Shown piece after piece: positions 35,093 to 43,601 of a stretch of DNA of 64,000 nucleotides (position 1 is its first letter; every line of letters begins with the position of its first letter). This stretch comes from Sphaerothrix epifaneia (GTDB lineage: Bacteria > Cyanobacteriota > Cyanobacteriia > Phormidesmidales > Phormidesmidaceae). Both the position numbers and the translations under genes were made by a program. Where the stretch lies: assembly GCF_042788235.1 (NCBI RefSeq), contig NZ_JBHZOL010000031.1, forward strand, positions 1 to 64,000, in the 5' to 3' direction. The notes under the pieces were generated by a model. The model searched no databases. It was not told the origin of the DNA and saw only the letters and a list, made by a program, of their open reading frames with translations.

Positions 35093-36313
35093 TTATGCAC
35101 TCCGTAGCGCCACAATAGGGTCAAGCTTGGCCGCTTGGCGAGCCGGAACGACGCCAAAAAAGAGGCCAATGCCCCCCGAAACACTCACGGCAATGGTAAC
35201 GGCTATCATCGATACCCCAGGACTAAAGGGGCTAACCGCGCTGACGGCCAAAATACCAGCAACGCCGACTAACGTGCCAATGGTGCCGCCTGCGATTGAT
35301 AAGATGACCGCTTCAATCATAAACTGCACCAAAATATCTTGCTGAGACGCCCCAACGGCTTTACGCAAGCCAATTTCTTGAGTCCGTTCTCGCACCGAAA
35401 CCAGCATAATATTCATAATGCCAATGCCACCTACCAGCAGAGAAATGCCTGCGATCGCGGCTAGCATAACGGTCAGGGCACCTGTGATAGTTCCTGCAAT
35501 TGACAGGAGCGTATCCTGGCTTTGAATAAAAAAGTCGTCCTCATCCATAATGTTGTGGCGCAGGCGGAGCAAATTGCGAATCTGAAATTCGGCAGTGGTC
35601 ATACTTTCGCGATCGCGGGCCGAAACCGAGATAAACGAAACCTCAATGCCATAGGGGGAGGTTCGGCCTACTATCCGGCTAGAGAGCGTAGAAATCGGCA
35701 CAATAACCGCATCGTCATAATCCAGACCCAAATTTGAGCCTTTGACTTCTAGTACGCCTATCACTTCAAAGCTGACGCCTTTGACCCTTACCTGATTCCC
35801 TAGCGGTTGATCTTCTCGAAACAACCGTTCCGCTAAGGTTGCCCCCAGCACAGCGACCTGGCTGTTCCGGCGGACATCGAGATCCGATAAAAATCTTCCC
35901 TGCGCCACTTCAAAACTGCGCACCGCTAGAAACGAGGGCGTCGAGCCGACAACGCTCGTATTGGCGCTGCGGTTGAGGTAAGTAACCAGAGAACGGGTGC
36001 TGTATTCGGGGGCAACACCAACAACAGCAGGTACCTGATTGGCGATCGCCTCGGCATCGGCCACCACTAAGGTTCTGGGATTCTCTAGGCTACCGAGTTC
36101 GCGCGTCTCCCGATTACCCGGCACAATAAAAAGCACATTGGGGCCTAAAGACTGAAGCTGCTCGTTAACAAACTCCTGCGCCCCCTCACCAATGCCAACC
36201 ATCGCGATCACAGAAGCGTTGCCGATGATAATGCCGAGCATAGTTAGACTACTGCGCAGCTTGTTTGCTGTCAGCGTCTTGATCGCCATTTTCAAACTTT
36301 CGGAAAGATCCAT
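35093..36313 (-). CDS. MacB/FtsX-type ABC transporter permease
   Basis: A 406-residue membrane protein. A first helix (about 25-48; RSSLTMLGIIIGNASVIAM) precedes a large periplasmic MacB_PCD domain (about 50-245). Three C-terminal helices with the FtsX signature (LLVGGIGIMNIMLVSV, RTQEIGLRKAVGAS) follow. The ATPase domain fused in E. coli MacB is absent, so it needs a separate ATPase such as 28586-29308. It lies 39 bases downstream of the adaptor gene. The export substrate is unknown. Peptides, lipids or glycolipids are known for relatives. Confidence 0.93.
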   Translation of the reverse strand: MDLSESLKMAIKTLTANKLRSSLTMLGIIIGNASVIAMVGIGEGAQEFVNEQLQSLGPNVLFIVPGNRETRELGSLENPRTLVVADAEAIANQVPAVVGVAPEYSTRSLVTYLNRSANTSVVGSTPSFLAVRSFEVAQGRFLSDLDVRRNSQVAVLGATLAERLFREDQPLGNQVRVKGVSFEVIGVLEVKGSNLGLDYDDAVIVPISTLSSRIVGRTSPYGIEVSFISVSARDRESMTTAEFQIRNLLRLRHNIMDEDDFFIQSQDTLLSIAGTITGALTVMLAAIAGISLLVGGIGIMNIMLVSVRERTQEIGLRKAVGASQQDILVQFMIEAVILSIAGGTIGTLVGVAGILAVSAVSPFSPGVSMIAVTIAVSVSGGIGLFFGVVPARQAAKLDPIVALRSA

Positions 36314-36352
36314 AAGCGTATGAAAACTAAAAATTAAATTGAGGTCAGGCAG

Positions 36353-37717
36353 TTATGGATCGGCTGCTGTCCCCGCCTGATCTTGTTGTCCAAAGGTAAG
36401 ATTTTCTAACGTCTGGCCGGGGGGCAGGTCAATAAAAACGCGATCGCCAGCCTCAATGCCTTCTAAAATTTGGATTTGATCGTCCACCTGAGAACCCAGC
36501 GTCACCGGGCGAAAACGAATACGATTGCGATCGCCAGGAATTAACACCCCAGGCTGGCCTTCTTGAGTCACAACCGCTACGGTTGGCACTACCAGCGCAT
36601 CTTCAACTGCATCTCCAATAAAAGCAACATCCACATTCATATTAGATAGCAGCTGATCTTGCCCCTCTAGCAGCTCAACTCGCACCTCAAATAACGTCAC
36701 GTTTTGCTGCTCGATCGCCTCTGGGGCAATCAACCTGACTTCACCCCGAAAAACTTCATCGGGAACAGCATCTGCTTGAATCTCGACGGGCTGGCCAGGG
36801 CGAATTTTGTTGATGTCGGCTTCGGGGACTTCGGCTACCACTTCTAAGTCACTGGCGATCGCCACAATAGCGGTGGAAGTAGCAGACGTGGCACTAGAAG
36901 CGGAGGTCGTTGGCGTTACAAACGCGCCTTCGGTGGCAAATTTTTGGGTGACGATGCCGGAAAATGGCGCTCGAATCAAAGTATCTTCTAAGCGAATTCG
37001 CGCCGCGTCCACTTGGGCTTGGGCACCCGCTACGCGGGCTTCGGCTTGAGCGACTTCATCCACATCGGGATTGTTGCGTAAATCTTGAAGCTGCTGCTGA
37101 GCCTCGACAATTCGGGAACGGGCTTGATCTACAGCAGCCTCAGCAACGCGGGCTTCACTTTCAAAAGTATCTAGCTCATTAGCAGAAATAGCCCCTCGGT
37201 TGTAAAGCTGGCGGTTGCGATCGCGGCGATCGCGAGCCAAATCCAGTCGCGCTTGCGCATCTCGCAGTTGCGCTTCCGCCGATGCCACCGAAGCCTGGGC
37301 TTGGGCAATTTGCTCAGCTTCACTGCCTTGACGTAGATCGACCAGTTGAGCTTCGGCTTCAGCCAAATTGGCCTGATTTTGACGAAGCTGCGCTTCTAAA
37401 TCGTCGCTATCCATACGGGCAATGAGTTCACCCGCTACCACGCGATCGCCCTGCTCCACATATAGCTCAGCCAGCACACCTGCTGTTTTGGGACTTAAAT
37501 TAACCGTCTTAACGGGTTCAACCGTACCACTAGCGGTAATGCGAACCGTTAAAGCCATTTCTGTGGCTGGCGTGGTGTAGTCAGCCACTTCGTAGGGAGC
37601 CACCCGACTCCGAAAGACGACAAAGGCAACCGCACTCACGCTCAAAATGCCTACGGCTAGCAACCCAATTACCCACACGGTGGGACGTTTGAATCGGCTA
37701 AAAAAGGGAAGCTGCAT
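36353..37717 (-). CDS. MacA/HlyD-family periplasmic adaptor protein
   Basis: A 454-residue membrane fusion protein. It has an N-terminal membrane anchor (about 14-33), a biotinyl-lipoyl-like domain with LSPKTAGVLAELYVEQGDRV, and a long Gln/Ala-rich coiled-coil hairpin (about 105-230). The second lipoyl half has LIRAPFSGIV. Beta-barrel and membrane-proximal domains follow. It is the first gene of the exporter operon and would link the permease to an outer-membrane channel, which is not encoded here. Confidence 0.92.
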   Translation of the reverse strand: MQLPFFSRFKRPTVWVIGLLAVGILSVSAVAFVVFRSRVAPYEVADYTTPATEMALTVRITASGTVEPVKTVNLSPKTAGVLAELYVEQGDRVVAGELIARMDSDDLEAQLRQNQANLAEAEAQLVDLRQGSEAEQIAQAQASVASAEAQLRDAQARLDLARDRRDRNRQLYNRGAISANELDTFESEARVAEAAVDQARSRIVEAQQQLQDLRNNPDVDEVAQAEARVAGAQAQVDAARIRLEDTLIRAPFSGIVTQKFATEGAFVTPTTSASSATSATSTAIVAIASDLEVVAEVPEADINKIRPGQPVEIQADAVPDEVFRGEVRLIAPEAIEQQNVTLFEVRVELLEGQDQLLSNMNVDVAFIGDAVEDALVVPTVAVVTQEGQPGVLIPGDRNRIRFRPVTLGSQVDDQIQILEGIEAGDRVFIDLPPGQTLENLTFGQQDQAGTAADP

Positions 37718-37868
37718 ACCTGAGGTTTAGAGTAGCACTAGGGGAACAGCCTAACCGGGTAACGGCTGTTACCGATTAGCTGCTCTCTTACGATTATCGA
37801 GTACCTGCTCCAAAGCGACCACTGGCGAACCCTAATTTCTGGCTTTGAGTCAGTAAATTTGCTTAAAT

Positions 37869-38777
37869 TTACGGCATTCGCGCTTGAAAATTGGCACAGG
37901 CTGTCACGGGTGAATCGGGGTTGCCGCACATAGGGCAATCGCCGTGAGTACAGCGAATACAGTTAATTGCCGAATTGGGCGCTAACTGCTCCGAACCATA
38001 CACACTGATACCCTGATGAACATATCCTTGAAGTTCTAGGTCAGAAACATTTTCACACACCACAATGGCTTGTGACGTCTGCAAGATTTCTCTGGCGTAG
38101 TTGAGAATTTTAAGCGTTTCCCAAAAGCTTGTCTGCGCCACTCGAATTAAAAGCGGCACGCGACGACGCTGGCTTTTAAAGCAGGCAGGACAGGTTTGCG
38201 GATAGTAATCTCGATACTGCAGCGTATAGGTGCCATCGGCAAAGCAACGCGTGCGTAAGTGGCGCTGAAAGGGAATGGTAAAGTCACCCATTTCATCAAG
38301 CATGTACCACCAAGATTTATGCCAAGCCGACTGGGGTAAATTCAAAATGGCGGTGACTTGCCCTGCACTAAAGCCAGCTTCAGACAGCAAGGCGATCGCC
38401 TGTGAAAGCGCCATATTTTCACCTAACGTTTGCAGGTCTGAATGGTAATGGGTGATGGCCTCGTAGGTTTGATAGCGGCTACAAGGCGATCGCCCGCCTG
38501 CTTTGGGGACAGCAGCCCACGTCTCTGTCAGGATGCACTCAATAGCCTCATAGTCGAGAACCGCATCAATAGCAATGGATTTTGGCGCTAAAGGGCTACC
38601 AATCTGCACGGTAACTGCACCGAGCTGATGGGCTGGCATCAGCGTGGGTTGGCTGCTGAGCACCAGCGATCGCAGACGCGTTTGATCGGCGATCGCCAAA
38701 GCCATCTGAATTTGCTCTAAGCAAGAAACGGCATAAATCGGCGCTTGCTGGAGGCGAGTCTTGGCATTAAAGTCCAT
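37869..38777 (-). CDS. Cysteine-rich protein of unknown function
   Basis: A 302-residue soluble protein that I do not recognise. It begins MDFNAKTRLQQAP. Near residue 195 there is a CPAC pair followed by a basic stretch. The C-terminus has a tight cysteine cluster (CIRCTHGDCPMCGNP, then CANFQ), very likely a zinc or Fe-S site. The middle contains a helix-turn-helix-like stretch, GFSAGQVTAILNLPQSAW (about 140-160). The ATG at 38777 is preferred to the GTG two codons upstream. It is not clearly in an operon, 151 bases from the adaptor gene. Regulatory or redox roles are guesses. Confidence 0.65.
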   Translation of the reverse strand: MDFNAKTRLQQAPIYAVSCLEQIQMALAIADQTRLRSLVLSSQPTLMPAHQLGAVTVQIGSPLAPKSIAIDAVLDYEAIECILTETWAAVPKAGGRSPCSRYQTYEAITHYHSDLQTLGENMALSQAIALLSEAGFSAGQVTAILNLPQSAWHKSWWYMLDEMGDFTIPFQRHLRTRCFADGTYTLQYRDYYPQTCPACFKSQRRRVPLLIRVAQTSFWETLKILNYAREILQTSQAIVVCENVSDLELQGYVHQGISVYGSEQLAPNSAINCIRCTHGDCPMCGNPDSPVTACANFQARMP

Positions 38778-39298
38778 TGCCACGCAAGAATAACGGCATG
38801 TGGGGGATCGTCTCAGCCGTTGAGGAGTCTGTATCGAGACAACTGCTATCAGACCCTTGCCTTTTTGTAGCGAAATAATTCCCGCTTGGGCTGAGGCAGC
38901 TTACGAAAGTTTGTAGGACTTCGGAAAACGCAATGCGAACGTTACTTATCTCATTTGAGAGCCGCCCTATGCTCATGACTTCCTCAGATTCTTTGTCTAG
39001 GCTTAGCGTAGTTCTACATAGACCATTCCAGGCGCTCGCCTTAACCAATCGCCTTAACCAATCGGATCAGCGAAAACCCGTCAGCCTTTAACCACATAGG
39101 CCACAGGCGATCGCTGCCGCTAAGCAGCGTTCAGCATTCTTAAACGGGCTGAGTCACCCTGAGCTTTAAAGTTTTGTTCGGGTCGCTTCTGCGCGCTACC
39201 GTACTTTTTCAAGCAAAAGCCTTGTTCTTTTAAGTTTTGAGTGCCTTGACGCTTCACCACCGATAAAACCAATTCGCTTAATCCAGAGGACACCTCTG
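38778..39298. other. Intergenic region with a 13-bp tandem repeat
   Basis: No gene is supported. CGCCTTAACCAAT occurs twice head-to-tail at 39037-39049 and 39050-39062. The region should carry the divergent promoters of the Cys-rich gene and the adenosine-specific kinase gene. An antisense open frame at 38767-39048 shows no family resemblance. Confidence 0.45.
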
Positions 39299-39781
39299 AT
39301 GGAACTGCAAGTTGTTGCGTTAACCCTGCCTGAAAATAGCAACCTGATTTTAGGCCAAGCTCACTTTATTAAAACCGTCGAAGACCTCTACGAAATTATG
39401 GTGGCAACGGTGGCTCAAGCTCAGTTTGGCTTGGCTTTTTGCGAAGCTTCTGGGCCGTGTCTCATCCGCGTTGCTGGCAACGACAGCACTTTAGAAGCAG
39501 CCGCCCTTAACAATGCCAAAGCGATCGCCGCTGGCCATAGCTTCGTGCTGATGATGCGTGAAGCCTATCCGATTAATGTTTTGAACGCCATTCAGCAGTG
39601 TCCTGAAGTTTGCAACATCTATTGCGCAACCGCTAATCCTGTGCAGGTGATTGTTGCCAAAACTGAGCAAGGTGCTGGCATTTTAGGGGTTGTAGATGGT
39701 CATGCTCCTAAAGGGGTAGAAGGCTCAGCCGATGTCCAAGCCCGCCAAACCTTACTGCGCCAAATTGGTTACAAGCTTTAG
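39299..39781 (+). CDS. Adenosine-specific kinase family protein (PF04008)
   Basis: A 160-residue protein matching the small adenosine-specific kinase family over its whole length. Segments include GQAHFIKTVEDLYE, FGLAFCEASGP, HSFVLMMREAYPINVL and GILGVVDGHAPKGVE. The archaeal founding member was structurally defined, but the physiological role in bacteria is poorly established. GAGGA lies about 11 bases before the ATG. It is an isolated gene upstream of pckA on the same strand. Confidence 0.88.
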   Translation: MELQVVALTLPENSNLILGQAHFIKTVEDLYEIMVATVAQAQFGLAFCEASGPCLIRVAGNDSTLEAAALNNAKAIAAGHSFVLMMREAYPINVLNAIQQCPEVCNIYCATANPVQVIVAKTEQGAGILGVVDGHAPKGVEGSADVQARQTLLRQIGYKL

Positions 39782-39955
39782 TTCAGGCAGATCTGAAGCT
39801 GAGCTTTGCCTTTTTGCCATTACCAACCGCTATCGCTAGGCAGCGGGCAGAATGAGAGGTTCTCTGTCAGCGACTTTGAGCCCTTAAGTGTCTCAACCTT
39901 AGTGGCTATTGCTACATCCCATCAGTGCCCACGTTATCGAAGAGGAGCTTGATCA

Positions 39956-41635
39956 ATGGTGAGCTTCAAAGCAGCCCAACAGATTTTTCCCCTCCCCGAC
40001 GCACAGTTGCAGCCAGCTCGCTCGCTTACCCCCTCAAACCAGCCGGGTGAGCCACAGTTGACCTCAGACTTAGCCGCTTTGGGACTGCACAACTTAGGCC
40101 AGGTGTATCGCAACTTATCGGTTGCCCAACTTGTAGAGCACGCCCTCAGACGCGCTGAAGGACAGCTAGCCGCAAACGGCGCTTTATGTGTCGAAACGGG
40201 GCTATACACAGGGCGATCGCCCGAGGATCGCTTTATTGTTGAAGAACCCAGCAGTCAAGCCGAAGTTGATTGGAATCCTTTCAATCTGGCTATCTCTGAA
40301 ATCAACTTTCAGCGGCTTTATCAAAAAGCACTGGCCTACGTGCAGGGTCGCAATTTGTATATTTTTGACGGCTATGTCGGCTCTGATTCGCACTATCGCT
40401 TTGGAGTTCGCATTATTAACGAACTCGCCTCGCAAAATCTGTTTGCTCACCAGCTCTTTCGGCGTCCGTCAGCACCAGAACTGGCTAGCCATCAGCCCGA
40501 TTTAACGGTCATTGCCCTTCCCAGACTCCACGGCGACCCCCTAGAAGACGGCATTCATAGCGAAGCGTTTATCGTACTGCATTTGGCTAAAAAGCTGGTG
40601 CTGATTGGGGGTTCTGGCTACGCCGGGGAAATCAAAAAATCAGTGTTTACGCTGATGAATTACTTTATGACCAAACGCAATGTCTTACCGATGCATGGAG
40701 CAGCTAATATCGACGAACACGGTCATACCGCTCTTTTCTTTGGCCTTTCGGGCACAGGCAAAACGACCTTATCGGCTGATCCTCAGCGCCAACTCATCGG
40801 TGACGACGAGCATGGTTGGTCAGATCGCGGCATTTTTAATTTTGAAGGCGGCTGCTACGCTAAAACGATTCGCCTTTCACAAGCGTACGAACCTCAGATT
40901 TGGTCAGCTTTGCGTTTTGGCTCCTTGCTCGAAAATGTGGCGCTGAATCCCTCAACCCGCCTACCCAACTATGACGATGGTTCCCTGACCGAAAATACCC
41001 GTGCGGCTTACCCGGTTGAACACATTGCTAACTGTGTCACTTCAGGAATAGGAGCCCATCCTAAAACCATCTTTTTTCTAACAGCGGATGCCTTTGGCGT
41101 ATTGCCACCCATTGCCCGGTTAAACCGAGAGCAGGCTATGTACCACTTTCTTTCGGGTTACACCAGCAAATTAGCGGGGACAGAGCGTGGCATCACAACA
41201 CCGCAAGCCACGTTTTCGGCTTGTTTTGGCCAGTGTTTCTTCCCACTCTCGCCTACGGTTTATGCTGAAATGCTTGGCGATCGCCTGCAACAGCATCCTT
41301 ACACTCAGGTCTACCTGGTTAACACCGGCTGGATGGGCGGCCCCTATGGCGTCGGCCAACGCATCGCCATCAACCATACGCGGGCTTTGGTGTCTGCGGC
41401 ACTCAATGGTGACCTAGATCAAGCCGACTACAAACCTCATCCAATTTTTCAGGTGCTTATGCCTAAAGCAATTCCTGGTTTACCCACCGAAATGCTCAAT
41501 CCAAAGGCACTCTGGGCTAGCAGCACTGAATACGATCGCCAAGCTCAAAACCTAGCACAGCGATTTGCAGAAAACTTTCAGCAGTTCCCCGCTGCCGCCG
41601 CCTCAATCAAAGCCGCAGGCCCTCATATTGTGTAG
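39956..41635 (+). CDS. pckA: ATP-dependent phosphoenolpyruvate carboxykinase
   Basis: A 559-residue enzyme interconverting oxaloacetate + ATP and PEP + CO2 + ADP. The PEPCK P-loop is GLSGTGKTTLSADP (about 255-268), with the kinase 2 segment IGDDEHGW and EGGCYAKTI. LYTGRSPEDRFIV and MHGAANI are further conserved segments. It is the ATP form, as judged by the GxGKTTLS P-loop and overall layout. Many cyanobacteria rely on PEP carboxylase, and pckA is not universal. Its presence suggests extra flexibility at the PEP-oxaloacetate node. Start ATG at 39956. Confidence 0.95.
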   Translation: MVSFKAAQQIFPLPDAQLQPARSLTPSNQPGEPQLTSDLAALGLHNLGQVYRNLSVAQLVEHALRRAEGQLAANGALCVETGLYTGRSPEDRFIVEEPSSQAEVDWNPFNLAISEINFQRLYQKALAYVQGRNLYIFDGYVGSDSHYRFGVRIINELASQNLFAHQLFRRPSAPELASHQPDLTVIALPRLHGDPLEDGIHSEAFIVLHLAKKLVLIGGSGYAGEIKKSVFTLMNYFMTKRNVLPMHGAANIDEHGHTALFFGLSGTGKTTLSADPQRQLIGDDEHGWSDRGIFNFEGGCYAKTIRLSQAYEPQIWSALRFGSLLENVALNPSTRLPNYDDGSLTENTRAAYPVEHIANCVTSGIGAHPKTIFFLTADAFGVLPPIARLNREQAMYHFLSGYTSKLAGTERGITTPQATFSACFGQCFFPLSPTVYAEMLGDRLQQHPYTQVYLVNTGWMGGPYGVGQRIAINHTRALVSAALNGDLDQADYKPHPIFQVLMPKAIPGLPTEMLNPKALWASSTEYDRQAQNLAQRFAENFQQFPAAAASIKAAGPHIV

Positions 41636-41800
41636 TGAAACTTATTAGGGTGTATTGCTAGCTGAATGATTCAGTTTTGGCACAGGCAAACCTTATGGTT
41701 TCCTCACATCTTCACGAGTTCCTCACATTCCCTCTTTAAGCTAAAGGTAGAGTTTCTCTCACCCAATTCGGCCCATAAGTGGGTCAAGAGGTCAAAGACT

Positions 41801-42019
41801 ATGCAAGCTACTCAATATTCCATCGATATGATTCGAGACGAAGCGCGGCATTTGGTCGATCGAGGAGTCGTCGATCGCCATCAACCCATTTATGCGCTAT
41901 GTCGCTATATCCCCGGTAGAGAGTGGGTTTGCGTTGAGCTAGAGCTAGAACAAAACGACTATCTCTTGCGAGATCAAATCATCGATTTGATTGGTCGCGA
42001 AGATTGGGAAGATGACTAA
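41801..42019 (+). CDS. DUF4327 family small cyanobacterial protein
   Basis: A 72-residue protein, MQATQYSIDMIRDEAR at the start, with PIYALCRYIPGREWVCVE and LIGREDWEDD. This matches the cyanobacterial DUF4327 family, whose function is unknown. The ATG at 41801 follows AAGAGG with about 8 bases spacing and gives the usual family length. The longer in-frame start at 41666 adds a non-conserved leader. Acidic C-terminus. Confidence 0.85.
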   Translation: MQATQYSIDMIRDEARHLVDRGVVDRHQPIYALCRYIPGREWVCVELELEQNDYLLRDQIIDLIGREDWEDD

Positions 42020-42526
42020 ACTTCAACCCCAACCAAGCAGCTAGGTTCGTCACAACGGCGGTCGCTATGATTTGAGCAAACAAACGCAGCATGAGTTCTT
42101 CTAGAAACAACACTGCTCTTTGGGGGCTTAAGTCATAGCGGCGTTGCTAGGCGTTTACGCTGAGGTTTCCAAAACGCCTAAGGACAAGCACCTGTTGACT
42201 TGGGACAGGTTACCACCAACGGCAGTAAGCAGAATCAAAGCCACTGACAGAAAAGCTTTCCTGCTGCCTGCTGCCCTCTAACTACCGTCTTTAGCTATAG
42301 TCGTGGCAGTTTGAATAGCGGTATATCAACTCACTAGCAAAAAGCCAAAGTTGAGGGTAAAAACTTACTGGCTAGGACGTGCGATCGCTTGATTAAACCT
42401 AATCGACAACGCTGAACGCTACACGGATCTAGCCGCCTGTCGCTTTAAGTCCGCAGAATTTAATCAACCTGTAAAATAGCTGGCGATTGAGTTACCTCGC
42501 CTCTAAAAGCCAAATTTTGGTTGGGG
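42020..42526. other. Intergenic region with two consecutive hairpins
   Basis: No gene is supported. TAGGCGTTT (42148-42156) pairs perfectly with AAACGCCTA (42172-42180). Ten bases on, ACCTGT (42190-42195) pairs with ACAGGT (42205-42210). They lie between convergent genes and have no U-runs. They could be part of a small RNA or of 3' ends. Confidence 0.4.
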
Positions 42527-42880
42527 TTAGCCAAACCAATCCGATGGCGAGTTGTGTTTGTGATCTTGCTTAGAAGTGTGAGACGTAGATTGAACCTGGC
42601 TTTGCTCGAACACTTCTCTAATGCCAATATGAATTGTGCTTTCAAGTTTGCCCTGATCAACCAGCGAACGGCAGACCGATTGACAGTTGACCTTATTGAG
42701 ATCGCACTCGTTCAAAACAACGTAGAAATTACGAACCCGATTGAGTACATAAGCTACCAGCTTTTGACGTAAATCAGGTAGAGCAAACGCCTTTTGATAA
42801 GGATGGTGAGGATAAGACTGAATCAGCTTTTCCGCTTCCTCAATAACGACTTGTTCCATCAAATTCAAAATTGTTTTCAT
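42527..42880 (-). CDS. ComFB-like (late competence development) protein
   Basis: A 117-residue protein. The start MKTILNLMEQVVIEEAEKLI and the core LRQKLVAYVLNRVRNFYVVL resemble the ComFB family that is widespread in cyanobacteria. Some members have been reported to bind cyclic di-nucleotides or cAMP. If so, it could respond to second messengers (inference). A GAGAGG sequence lies just before the ATG. The last 25 residues are polar and low-complexity. Confidence 0.75.
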   Translation of the reverse strand: MKTILNLMEQVVIEEAEKLIQSYPHHPYQKAFALPDLRQKLVAYVLNRVRNFYVVLNECDLNKVNCQSVCRSLVDQGKLESTIHIGIREVFEQSQVQSTSHTSKQDHKHNSPSDWFG

Positions 42881-43601
42881 GACCTCTCTCTATAGTTACT
42901 AGGGTTTGCGTTAGTTAGATAGTCTGACACTTAGCTCACCTGCAGGTAGCTAAATAAGCTGTTAATTGGTATAGGCTGAGGTCGGTTTTGCGTATGACTT
43001 AGCTATAACTGATCAGCCAAATCTAAGTATTAACAACCTCTAAAAAAGCGAATTCATTCTTTTTGCCAATTTTTGTTTATAGCCGCAATCTTAACCAAAC
43101 ATAAAGACTTGCCTGAATAGCCTGCCAGCGATCGCTAGCAGGAAAAATACGATTTAATAGCTATGGTGGGGATTGCTTAACAATCTAGGCAATCAGGCTT
43201 AGCTACTGTGTAATGACATCCCCGTAAAATTACTGAATTTCAATTGATCCCATGCCTGACAGTTAAGAGTAAATCCGCTTTCTATCACATTTTTAAGATA
43301 AACAAAAAATGTGAGGATTTCATGAAGATAGGTAGTAGCTTATATAGCTTGAGGCATTTGAACCAAAGAATTCAGCCCAACGTTGGGCATACTTAGGGTA
43401 ATTACCCAAAACTCACCTTGCTATGACCAGAGAAAAGATCACATCCGTTGCAGTTGTTTAGGTACAGATCTGGCGGGAGTAGCCCCTACTTTTGGGATTT
43501 TTGTCAATCAGGTTGTATTGCTTTGAAGAAGTCTCTGCGGGTCGCTAAATAATTTCTTAAAAAGTTTTCTTTGAAGTTCTAGGATTCGACAGTCTAGCAA
43601 A
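42881..43601. promoter_or_regulatory. Long leader upstream of the multi-PAS kinase, with perfect palindromes
   Basis: No gene. Two perfect palindromes are close together: GCCCAACGTTGGGC (43375-43388) and GGGTAATTACCC (43396-43407). A third, ACCTGCAGGT, lies near 42939. The pair sits about 200 bases before the kinase start and could be operators for dimeric regulators. No promoter is called. Confidence 0.4.

Noticed and set aside
41701..41742. Repeated TTCCTCACAT resembling the Yfr1 small-RNA core
   Set aside because: The invariant Yfr1 core and flanking hairpins are not present.
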